From assembly GCA_030604735.1 (NCBI GenBank), contig JAUVVG010000007.1:1-64000 (forward strand): a stretch of 64,000 nt of DNA. Reading direction: 5' to 3'. Position numbers and translations under genes: made by a program. The DNA comes from Azoarcus sp. Lineage in GTDB: Bacteria > Pseudomonadota > Gammaproteobacteria > Burkholderiales > Rhodocyclaceae. Within the stretch, counting starts at the first letter, position 1, and each line of letters opens with the position of its first letter. The notes beneath the pieces are model-generated. The model was not told where the DNA came from. It made no database searches and saw only the letters and a list, made by a program, of their open reading frames with translations. This document shows positions 18,449 through 25,859 of the stretch, in pieces.

Positions 18449-19356
18449 GTTCTCTCTGTCGTTGTCCGCAACACGGGTTGCGGGGGCTGCTGTGGGGTCA
18501 GGGGGTGCTTCCTCGCCGGGCTTGAACTTAATGGGACGCGATCGAAATGCTGGCCGCCACCCAAGGCCGTGTCCTGATGACCTCCGAAATGCCCCGGGCG
18601 ATCCGCATGAGCGGCGTCGGTCTCCTGAACTAGCGATCCGCCATCGACTTCATCGACCGGATCCTGCGCCTCGGCCAAGGCTTGCGCACGCGCCTGTTCG
18701 GCCTCGATCGCGATCTGCTCCCAGTCGGGCTCTGGCATCGCCTCGCCGCGAAACTCGGCGGCCGCCCTGGCCTCGGCTTCCTCCGGCGTGATCTGGAGAC
18801 CACGCTCTGCAAAACGCTGCAACAACTTGCCACCCTCTCGCACGATCGCCTGCTTCAGGTCGTGCGGCACGATGTCGCCGAGCGGCAAGAAATTGGTGTA
18901 GTCATCGGCGTACTCTGCGCACAGGCAGACCTGGTTGAACTTGGTCGAATGAAAGACCTTGGTCAGCGCTTTCATCCGCAGGGCCTGCGAAACTTTCCCG
19001 GCCATGAAGACAGACAGGTCCGAATCCTGATCCAGCGTCTCGAGGTCGGGCATGTCCTCGTCGGTCAACTCGGAAATCGGCTTGCCGGTGCGCGGGTCGA
19101 TCCGCTCGGCCGGCGGCTGCGGCTCGTCGACAACGACCTGGCTGGCATCGGCACCGACCGGCGCCATGTTCGATCCGTTGTCGAGCCCCGGCTCCGGTGT
19201 CTCATGCAGCGTCGCCTCGACCGGCGCTACGACCGCATCGCCACGCTTGAGTCGCGACCAGCGTGACAGGAACGGCAACGGCTCGCCCTCGGGTGGCAGC
19301 ATTTGCGCACCACGACTGCCGTCGGTTTCCATCCAGGTCCGGCCGTCGACGCTCAT
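18445..19356 (-). CDS. DUF3306 family protein
   Basis: The 303-residue protein starts with a typical DUF3306 opening, FLSRWSRLKR, followed by a low-complexity acidic linker with EPQPPAERIDPRTGKP, and a conserved core around DLSVFMAGKVSQALRMKALTKVFHSTKFN. The C-terminal part is proline- and serine-rich and probably disordered. It overlaps its neighbours by 4 bp on each side. DUF3305 and DUF3306 genes are known companions of periplasmic formate dehydrogenases; no function is established. Probably a cytoplasmic assembly factor. Confidence 0.85.
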   Translation of the reverse strand: MSVDGRTWMETDGSRGAQMLPPEGEPLPFLSRWSRLKRGDAVVAPVEATLHETPEPGLDNGSNMAPVGADASQVVVDEPQPPAERIDPRTGKPISELTDEDMPDLETLDQDSDLSVFMAGKVSQALRMKALTKVFHSTKFNQVCLCAEYADDYTNFLPLGDIVPHDLKQAIVREGGKLLQRFAERGLQITPEEAEARAAAEFRGEAMPEPDWEQIAIEAEQARAQALAEAQDPVDEVDGGSLVQETDAAHADRPGHFGGHQDTALGGGQHFDRVPLSSSPARKHPLTPQQPPQPVLRTTTERT

Positions 19357-19946
19357 GTCTCGTCTCCGACAAAATCCCCGACTTCACCGTCGTAGATCGC
19401 TTTGCTGCGCCGCTTGCCACGCCCCTTGCCCTTGCGACGCGGCTGGTAATGCGTGCTGACGAAGTCGTCCAGCCAACAGATGATCTCGTGCGGCATGGTC
19501 GCGCTCATCACGATCTCGTCGGGACTGCGCAAGTCGGTGGAGTCGATCTGCTGGGCGTGATCCAGGCTGACCGTGACTTCCAGCGGTTCGACCCCGGTAT
19601 GCGGATCGAAACGCGCGATCACATAGACCTCGGGACGGTCACCGCCCAAGTTCAAGGCGTAGTCCTCGGCCTGGCTCGGGCGCAGGCGCAGTGTGAAGCC
19701 ACGCCACAGGTACAGGTCACCATGCGGCCCGGAACGCACCTGCACCCCCTCGCGGGTGTCGCTGGCGAATTGCTCGCCGGCCACGACACCGGTGACATGC
19801 CACAGCATCGAATCGCCGGCGAGCTCGCGCGCAGGCGACGCGATCATCACCGCGACTGGCAATACCGCATCATGCGACCAGATCGCCTGGTCGGAATCGG
19901 GAAGCTGCGTGCCCGAACTCACGTTCTCTGTCTCCAGCCTATGCAT
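19353..19946 (-). CDS. DUF3305 family protein, first gene of the formate dehydrogenase operon
   Basis: The 197-residue protein has the family segments LPVAVMIASPARELA, LYLWRGFTLRLRPSQAEDYALNLG and YVIARFD, and a basic C-terminal tail (RRKGKGRGKRRSK). The ATG at 19946 is preferred to the in-frame start at 20000 because that codon falls inside the -24 element of the predicted promoter. It is followed by DUF3306 with a 4-bp overlap. Function unknown; the pairing with DUF3306 in fdh operons implies a shared maturation role. Confidence 0.86.
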   Translation of the reverse strand: MHRLETENVSSGTQLPDSDQAIWSHDAVLPVAVMIASPARELAGDSMLWHVTGVVAGEQFASDTREGVQVRSGPHGDLYLWRGFTLRLRPSQAEDYALNLGGDRPEVYVIARFDPHTGVEPLEVTVSLDHAQQIDSTDLRSPDEIVMSATMPHEIICWLDDFVSTHYQPRRKGKGRGKRRSKAIYDGEVGDFVGDET

Positions 19947-19983
19947 GTTTATTCTTATCCCTGCCTTTTGGGTTATAGACCAT

Positions 19984-20000
19984 AGCAACACACATGCCAA
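19984..20000 (-). promoter_or_regulatory. -24/-12 (sigma-54) promoter of the formate dehydrogenase operon
   Basis: The minus strand reads TTGGCATGTGTGTTGCT, matching the sigma-54 consensus TGGCACG-N4-TTGCA with the invariant GG and GC separated by exactly 10 bp. The predicted start is near 19973, about 27 nt before the DUF3305 ATG. The divergent gene encodes a sigma-54 activator, which supports the assignment. Confidence 0.82.
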
Positions 20001-20089
20001 ACCTGCGCACTCCCAGAAACCGCATCAATACTGGGGTTTCAGCTTGTGTCTCGGGCCCGGAACATGGAAGAATTGACCCAACCTAACAA

Positions 20090-20102
20090 TTTGTCGGACA
20101 AA
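20090..20102. promoter_or_regulatory. Palindromic upstream activator site candidate
   Basis: TTTGTCGGACAAA is a perfect 13-bp palindrome about 92 bp upstream of the -24 element, a normal distance for a sigma-54 enhancer. It is flanked by two direct TGACCCA repeats (20074-20080 and 20104-20110), and the right one runs into the activator start codon, so autoregulation is possible. Confidence 0.5.
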
Positions 20103-20109
20103 ATGACCC

Positions 20110-21084
20110 ATGGTGCACAACAGCACTGCCGAGGCTGAAGTACTGACCCACGGGGAGACCGAAGCGGCCGAGGAACTGGTCGGCCAAAGCGCGCCGATGC
20201 GGGCGCTGCGGGACTGGATTGGTCGTGTCGCCCCCTCCGGATCGACCGTGCTGATCGAGGGCGAGTCCGGTGTCGGCAAGGAGTTGGTCGCCGCCACCCT
20301 GCACCGGCTAAGCGGGCGTCCCGGCCCCTTCGTCGCGGTCAATTGCGGCTCGATGTCGGCCGAGCTGCTGGACAGCGAGCTGTTCGGGCATGCCGCCGGT
20401 GCCTTCACCGGGGCGAGCCAGCCGCGTCAAGGCCTGTTGCGACATGCCGAGGGCGGCACCCTGTTCCTGGACGAAATCGGCGAGCTACCGCTTTTTCTGC
20501 AGGCCAAATTATTGCGGGTGCTCGAAACCCAGACGGTCCGACCGGTCGGGCTGGATCGCGAGGTCGCGATCGACGTGCGTTTCGTCGCCGCGACCAACCG
20601 CGACATGGCGATGCAGGTCGCGCGCGGCGCCTTCCGCGAGGACTTGTACTATCGCTTGAATGTGCTGGCGCTGAAGGTGCCGCCACTGCGCGAGCGCAGC
20701 GACGACATCGCAGCCCTGTTCGCCCGTTTCGCCCAGGGCTTCGCCACCACGCTGAAGCTGCTGCCACCCCGACTCGATCGCGCCGCTCTGCGCAAGCTGC
20801 AGGCTCACACCTGGCCGGGCAACGTGCGCGAGCTGCGCAATCTGGTCGAGCGGGCGATGCTGCTGGGGCAGACGCCCGAAGCCTGCCTGCGCCTCATACA
20901 GCGTGACAGCGTCGCGATGCAGGCCGAAGGCGCCAGCGGCTACCCGCCCGACCTGCCGCTGGCCGAAGTCCGCAGACGCCATATCGAGCAGGTCTTGCGC
21001 GCCTGCCACGGCAACAAGTCGGAAGCGGCGCGCCGGATGGGCATCTCGCGCAAAACCCTGGATCGCCAGCTCGCCGGACAGTAG
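20110..21084 (+). CDS. Sigma-54-dependent activator without a sensor domain
   Basis: The 324-residue protein goes almost directly into the AAA+ domain: about 20 residues, then Walker A GESGVGKE (51-58), the sigma-54 contacting loop GAFTGA (97-102), Walker [14 protein letters not shown], and the arginine-finger region [12 protein letters not shown] Fis-type helix-turn-helix ends the protein ([20 protein letters not shown]). There is no receiver, GAF or PAS domain, as in PspF. It is divergent from the formate dehydrogenase operon and very probably activates it; control may come from an interacting protein or from expression level. It ends 8 bp from the apbC stop. Confidence 0.92.
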   Translation: MVHNSTAEAEVLTHGETEAAEELVGQSAPMRALRDWIGRVAPSGSTVLIEGESGVGKELVAATLHRLSGRPGPFVAVNCGSMSAELLDSELFGHAAGAFTGASQPRQGLLRHAEGGTLFLDEIGELPLFLQAKLLRVLETQTVRPVGLDREVAIDVRFVAATNRDMAMQVARGAFREDLYYRLNVLALKVPPLRERSDDIAALFARFAQGFATTLKLLPPRLDRAALRKLQAHTWPGNVRELRNLVERAMLLGQTPEACLRLIQRDSVAMQAEGASGYPPDLPLAEVRRRHIEQVLRACHGNKSEAARRMGISRKTLDRQLAGQ

Positions 21085-21092
21085 CCGCCTCG

Positions 21093-22187
21093 TCAGGTGT
21101 TCGCGATCGTGATCTTCGGAAACGCGCCGGCACTCTTCTTGGCGGACAGCGACAGCCTCGCCATCATCTTGCGCGCGATCTGCCGGTAGGACGCAGCCAG
21201 GGCACCGTCGGGATCGGCGACCACGGTAGGCATGCCGGTGTCGGCCTGTTCGCGGATGCGGATGTCTAGCGGCAGCGAACCGAGCAGGTCGAGGCCGTAC
21301 TTCTCGGCCATGCGCTGGCCGCCGCCATCGCCGAAAACATGCTCCTCGTGGCCGCACTGGCTGCACAAGTGCATCGCCATGTTCTCGATCACGCCGAGCA
21401 CCGGTACCCCGACCTTCTCGAACATCTTCAGGCCGCGGGTTGCATCGAGCAGGGCGATGTCCTGCGGCGTGGTCACCACCACCGCCCCGGCAACCTTGAT
21501 CTTCTGCGCCAGGGTGAGCTGGATGTCGCCGGTACCGGGCGGCATGTCGACGATCAGGTAGTCGACATCGTGCCAGTCGGTCTCGCGCATCAGTTGTTCC
21601 AGCGCCTGCGTCACCATGGAGCCGCGCCAGATCATCGGTTCTTCCTCGTCGATCAGGAAGCCGGCGGACATCGCCTGCAGGCCGTAATTCATCAACGGCT
21701 GGAAGCGCTTGCCGTCGTAGGAACGAGGCCGGCCTGACAGGCCGAGCATGCGCGGCAGGCTGGGGCCGTAGATGTCGGCATCGAGCACACCGACCCGTGC
21801 CCCCTCGTCCGACAAGGCCAGCGCAAGATTGACCGCGGTGGTGGACTTGCCGACACCGCCCTTGCCGGACGACACCGCGATCACGTTGCGCACCCCGGCC
21901 ACGACGGTCGGATCGCTCGGGTCGGGCTCTACCGCTGCGATCCGGCCACTCAGCCGGAGCTCGACCGCGGTCACGCCGGGCAACGCAGCCAAGTGCCGGC
22001 CCACCGCCTCCCGGATCTCGGCCTGGGCGCGCTTGATCGGATAGCCAAAACGCAGCGACACCGCGACCTTGCCGCCGTCGAGCGCGATCGACTCGACGCA
22101 ACCGGCCGAGACCGGGTCCCGTCCCAGGTAGGGATCCTGATACGCCGCCAGCGCCGATTCGACCGCCGCGGAAGAAACTTCTGTCAT
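21093..22187 (-). CDS. apbC: Fe-S cluster carrier ATPase ApbC (Mrp/Nbp35 family)
   Basis: ApbC binds and passes [4Fe-4S] clusters to target proteins. The ATG at 22187 (GAGGAG upstream) gives 364 residues. An N-terminal MIP18/DUF59 domain (about 5-85) is followed by a deviant Walker ATPase, SSGKGGVGKST (106-116), and the cluster-binding pair Cys275/Cys278 in CSQCGH. The location close to the Fe-S-rich formate dehydrogenase genes may be chance, since apbC is a housekeeping gene. The label Mrp here is unrelated to the Mrp antiporter elsewhere in the window. Confidence 0.94.
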   Translation of the reverse strand: MTEVSSAAVESALAAYQDPYLGRDPVSAGCVESIALDGGKVAVSLRFGYPIKRAQAEIREAVGRHLAALPGVTAVELRLSGRIAAVEPDPSDPTVVAGVRNVIAVSSGKGGVGKSTTAVNLALALSDEGARVGVLDADIYGPSLPRMLGLSGRPRSYDGKRFQPLMNYGLQAMSAGFLIDEEEPMIWRGSMVTQALEQLMRETDWHDVDYLIVDMPPGTGDIQLTLAQKIKVAGAVVVTTPQDIALLDATRGLKMFEKVGVPVLGVIENMAMHLCSQCGHEEHVFGDGGGQRMAEKYGLDLLGSLPLDIRIREQADTGMPTVVADPDGALAASYRQIARKMMARLSLSAKKSAGAFPKITIANT

Positions 22188-22277
22188 GCTCGACTCCTCT
22201 GAATCCGGGATGAGCGATTGGCACAAAGCCACGCTGGTCTGCCCGGAAGGGTATGGTTATGGATGGTTCGTTACCGA

Positions 22278-22970
22278 ATGGGGGATTCCGTGAAGCGCAA
22301 CCGACCCTGCCTCCACCTGCTGCATCATGCCGTGCTCGTGCTCGGTCTCGTCGTCTTCGCCACCAGCGCCGCCCAGGCTTCCGGCGAAGCCCTGCTCAAT
22401 GCGATCATCGACCGACAACCACAACGTGTCGCGATCCTGCTCGACCAGGGCGTGTCGCCCGAGGCGGTGAGCGGACTGGGCGAGTTCGAAGGCAAGTCCG
22501 CGCTGATGTGGGCGGCCGAGTCCGGCCAGGTTGTGATGATCGACCTCTTGCTGCAATACGGCGCGCAGGTCGATCGGAGCAACCCCAAGGGCGGTACCGC
22601 GCTGATGTATGCCGCAGTGGCCGGGCAGGTCGAGGCGATCCGGGCTTTGATCGAAGCTGGTGCCAACCCGGACCACAAGGTCCGGCATGGCTGGACCCCG
22701 CTGCTGCTGGCCACGTCCAAGGGCCATGTCGCGAGCGTGCGCGCACTGGCCGAACTCGGGGCCGACCTGAACACCCGCGACGTCTATGGCTGGACCCTGC
22801 TGATGCGCGCCACCGAACGCGGCGATACCGAGATGGTCACGACCCTGCTCGAACTCGGACTGGACCCGCAGGACGCCGACACTACCGGTACCAGCGCGAT
22901 CACGCTGGCGCGCCGGATCAACACCCCGGAACTGTTGCGCCTGCTCGAGACCGCCTCGGGCCGCCTGTGA
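22278..22970 (+). CDS. Exported ankyrin-repeat protein
   Basis: The protein has about 230 residues. A signal peptide (HHAVLVLGLVVFATSAAQA) is followed by five to six ankyrin repeats, seen as repeated units such as GKSALMWAAESGQVVMIDLL, GGTALMYAAVAGQVEAIRAL and GWTPLLLATSKGHVASVRAL. These usually form a protein-binding surface; here it would be periplasmic. A GTG at 22290 with a GGGGG run just upstream is an equally good start. It stands alone, convergent with the Rieske-like gene with 8 bp between stops. No partner can be named. Confidence 0.85.
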   Translation: MGDSVKRNRPCLHLLHHAVLVLGLVVFATSAAQASGEALLNAIIDRQPQRVAILLDQGVSPEAVSGLGEFEGKSALMWAAESGQVVMIDLLLQYGAQVDRSNPKGGTALMYAAVAGQVEAIRALIEAGANPDHKVRHGWTPLLLATSKGHVASVRALAELGADLNTRDVYGWTLLMRATERGDTEMVTTLLELGLDPQDADTTGTSAITLARRINTPELLRLLETASGRL

Positions 22971-22978
22971 CGCCGGGG

Positions 22979-23689
22979 TCAGCATGACACGACGTTGGCG
23001 CTGAAATCCTCCATCCGGCGGACCTCGGTCGCCCCGTCCAGCAGGGTGCGGGCATTGCCATTGGGATACTCGAGACTCAGGCGGGCTTCGAACTCGGTGA
23101 AGAAACGCTGAAACTGCTCGCCGCCCAGCGTGCCTACCGCATGCAGGCCGTCACTGGCCGGATCGTGTTCCAACAGAATCGCCGCCAGCGGCTGGGGCGC
23201 CGGGCCGGACAGGACGGTCGCACCCGCAAACGGGTCGTACTGGCTGTTCTCGGCGCAACAACTGATCACACCTGTCGCGGGATCGTCATCCAGGCGCGGG
23301 GGCCGGTAACTGATGTAGCTGATTCCCCGGGTCGGATGGGCCAGTTTGTGGGCGCAAATAGCCGAATAGGCGACCACCGTGCGGTCCGGCCCGACGCCGC
23401 CCGGCCAGTCGTAACGCGCGCCGGCTTCGGTCTCCAGGCCCTCGCGTCCCGGAGCGGGGCGACCGAGATCCAGCAGGAAGCATGGTGTCGCCGGAAAAGG
23501 GTAGGCGAAAACATATTGCGCGCCGGCCTCCAGCTCCGCAGTCCGCAAGGGCTGGCCTCGTTCATTCAACAACTGCACCCGCGGGTAGCTGCGCGGACTC
23601 GCATCCGCAGGCATGGCCGCCAGCGCCGGACCTCCAGCAAGCAAGCTGGCCGCAACGGTACAGCCCTTCACGAACGAGCGCCTGTCCAT
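22979..23689 (-). CDS. Rieske-like 2Fe-2S protein with Tat-type leader
   Basis: The 236-residue protein starts MDRRSFVKGCTVAASLLAGG, a twin-arginine leader, with an ideal GGGAGGTGG site before the ATG. The Rieske fold is suggested by YSAICAHKLAHP (Cys112, His114) and, about 30 residues on, VISCCAENSQYDPFAGATVL. In a normal Rieske protein the second loop is CxxHGS; here the residue in the histidine position is Glu147 (C144-C-A-E-N-S). The cluster may therefore have altered ligands or be absent. It follows mobB by 20 bp. It may be a periplasmic electron carrier, but its partner enzyme is not in the window. Confidence 0.75.
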   Translation of the reverse strand: MDRRSFVKGCTVAASLLAGGPALAAMPADASPRSYPRVQLLNERGQPLRTAELEAGAQYVFAYPFPATPCFLLDLGRPAPGREGLETEAGARYDWPGGVGPDRTVVAYSAICAHKLAHPTRGISYISYRPPRLDDDPATGVISCCAENSQYDPFAGATVLSGPAPQPLAAILLEHDPASDGLHAVGTLGGEQFQRFFTEFEARLSLEYPNGNARTLLDGATEVRRMEDFSANVVSC

Positions 23690-23709
23690 TCCACCTCCCG
23701 TGAATGCTT

Positions 23710-24234
23710 TCAGCCCACCGGGCTGACGACCGCCTGGCGGCCGAAACAATGCGCCTGCACGAAATCGGCCACCGCCTCGGGCGCGTTGATGTCCAACCGG
23801 GGCAGGCGGCCGGTGTCCAGCGTCACCGAGTTGGTCGCGACCGCGACGATGTTCGGGTCGCCCGGAAACAGCAGCGATTCGCACACCCCTTCGCGGTAAA
23901 CCTCGACCTTGGGGATAGGCGCCCGCTTGAAGCCCTCGACCAGCGCGATATCGCAGGCGGACAGCTGGGCGAGCAGGTCGTCGAGCGACATCTCCTCCTC
24001 GTCACGCAGCTCATGCACCAGCGACCAGCGATTGCGCGAGCTGATCAGCACTTCCCGGCAGCCGGCCTGGCGATGGCGCCACGAGTCCTTGCCCCGGTGG
24101 TCGATGTCGAAGCTGTGATGGGCGTGCTTGACCAGCGACACGACCACGCCACGCGCGGTCAGGATGCGGACCACCTGCTCGACCAGCGTCGTCTTGCCGC
24201 TGCCCGACCAGCCCGCGAAGCCGATGACTTTCAT
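23710..24234 (-). CDS. mobB: Molybdopterin-guanine dinucleotide biosynthesis adaptor MobB
   Basis: MobB is a GTP-binding protein that assists MobA. The protein has 174 residues from the ATG at 24234, which has AGGAG 7 nt upstream; the GTG at 24240 is too close to that site. It shows the P-loop GWSGSGKTTL (about 8-17), KHAHHSFDIDHRGKDSWRHRQAG and LVEGFKRAPIPKVEVYR, all MobB hallmarks. It lies in a minus-strand run with a two-component system and a Rieske-like gene, far from mobA in this window. Confidence 0.93.
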   Translation of the reverse strand: MKVIGFAGWSGSGKTTLVEQVVRILTARGVVVSLVKHAHHSFDIDHRGKDSWRHRQAGCREVLISSRNRWSLVHELRDEEEMSLDDLLAQLSACDIALVEGFKRAPIPKVEVYREGVCESLLFPGDPNIVAVATNSVTLDTGRLPRLDINAPEAVADFVQAHCFGRQAVVSPVG

Positions 24235-24268
24235 GACCACGCTCCTTTCTCACGGAAGATGCAATCGT

Positions 24269-25675
24269 TCATGCCGTGTTCTCGCTCCAGTCGGCGCACT
24301 TGCGGTCCAGCGTCTTGCGCGATACGCCCAGGCGTCGTGCCGCCTCGGCGCGGTTGCCACCGCAATCTTCCAGGGTATCGAGGATATGCCGCTTCTCGAC
24401 CTCCTCCAGAGACAGCAAGGCGTCGGCCGGGCGGTGCCGGACCGGCGCCGCGGCGATCAGACCCTCCAGCGCGAAGCTGCCCAGAATCAGCGACCGCTCG
24501 ACCAGGTTGCGCAGCTCGCGCACGTTGCCAGGCCAGTGATAACGGCACAAGGCATCGATCACGCGCTCGCTCAGCACCAGCGGCGCGACACCGAGACGTT
24601 GTGACAACACGCTCATGAAGTGCCTGACCAGCGCGGCGATGTCGCCGCTTCGCTCTCGCAGCGGCGGAATGCGCAGGTCGACCACGGCCAGGCGAAAATA
24701 GAGATCTTCGCGAAACGAGCCGGACCGCACCGCTTCGAGCAGGTCGCGGTTGGAGGCCGCGACGATGCGTACATCGACCTGGACCTCGCGCTCCGAGCCA
24801 ACCGGGCGCAAGCGACGCTCCTCCAGCACCCGTAGCAGGCGGCTTTGCATGGCCAGTGGCAGCTCGCTGATCTCATCCAGAAACAGCGTACCGCCATGGG
24901 CATAGTAGAACAGGCCGTTGCGGTGGCCTGCGGCCCCGGTAAAAGCCCCCTTCACATGGCCGAACAGTTCGCTTTCAATCAGTTCCGACGGAATCGCGGC
25001 ACAGTTGATCGGCACGAAGGCACGCGCGCGGCGTGGGCTGAGCTGGTGCAGCGCCCGCGCGACCACCTCCTTGCCGGTGCCGGATTCGCCTTGCAGCAAA
25101 ACGGTGGACGGGGTACGCGCGACCCGGTGCAACACCGCCCGCAACTGATTCATGGGCTCGGAGGTGCCGACCAGACCGTCCAGGCCGTCATCCCGGTCGG
25201 ACAACACCCGCCGCAACACGAAATTCTCGCGTGCCAGGCTGGCACGCTGGAAACAGTTCTTGATCGAATTCAGGATCTGGTCGAGGCGGAAGGGCTTCAG
25301 GATGAAGTCGGACGCCCCGGCGCGCAGCGCGGTGATCGCGCTGTCGAGATCGGCAAAGGCGGTGATCAGGATCACGTCGCCGGCAAAGCCCTGTTCGCGC
25401 AGCTCATGCAGCCATTCGATTCCGGACTTGCCCGGCAACGCGATGTCCAGGATCAGCAGGTCGAAATGGACCCGCTCGATCAGGGGCGCCGCCTCTTCGA
25501 CATCGGCCACCACTTCGACCCGGGCGCAGCGCGGACGCAGCGCCCGCTCGAGAAAATTGCGCATCCCGGCTTCGTCGTCGACGACCAGGATCGAGTGCGC
25601 CTGCCAGACGAGGGTTTCCTGATCCCCCTGAGCAGCCTGCTCGGGATCGACTTCGGTCAGGTGTGGCTGCAGCAT
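24269..25675 (-). CDS. NtrC-family response regulator (sigma-54 activator)
   Basis: The protein has 468 residues with three parts. The receiver domain (about 27-145) has Asp77 in LLILDIALPGKSG as phosphorylation site and Lys127 in FILKPF. The AAA+ domain has Walker A GESGTGKE (197-204), the sigma-54 loop GAFTGA (244-249) and [14 protein letters not shown] Fis-type helix-turn-helix closes it (NRAEAARRLGVSRKTLDRK). The ATG is 184 bp downstream of the kinase gene, in the same direction, so they form a pair. Its C terminus is very like that of the sensorless activator at 20110, but the target genes are not evident. Confidence 0.93.
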   Translation of the reverse strand: MLQPHLTEVDPEQAAQGDQETLVWQAHSILVVDDEAGMRNFLERALRPRCARVEVVADVEEAAPLIERVHFDLLILDIALPGKSGIEWLHELREQGFAGDVILITAFADLDSAITALRAGASDFILKPFRLDQILNSIKNCFQRASLARENFVLRRVLSDRDDGLDGLVGTSEPMNQLRAVLHRVARTPSTVLLQGESGTGKEVVARALHQLSPRRARAFVPINCAAIPSELIESELFGHVKGAFTGAAGHRNGLFYYAHGGTLFLDEISELPLAMQSRLLRVLEERRLRPVGSEREVQVDVRIVAASNRDLLEAVRSGSFREDLYFRLAVVDLRIPPLRERSGDIAALVRHFMSVLSQRLGVAPLVLSERVIDALCRYHWPGNVRELRNLVERSLILGSFALEGLIAAAPVRHRPADALLSLEEVEKRHILDTLEDCGGNRAEAARRLGVSRKTLDRKCADWSENTA

Positions 25676-25859
25676 CCAACGGTCTCCATGCCGGCCTTGG
25701 GGCGAATTCGATGCGCACTGGCCGATCCTTGTAAGGTGACGCCAACAACTATTCGCGAAGGATCATACCGGACCATCCCGGTCCGGCGAAATCTCGCGAG
25801 CAAGTCAGACTCAGACCGCAGCGCGCGACCGAGTTCCGCAGTTGGACCGGGCCACGGGG

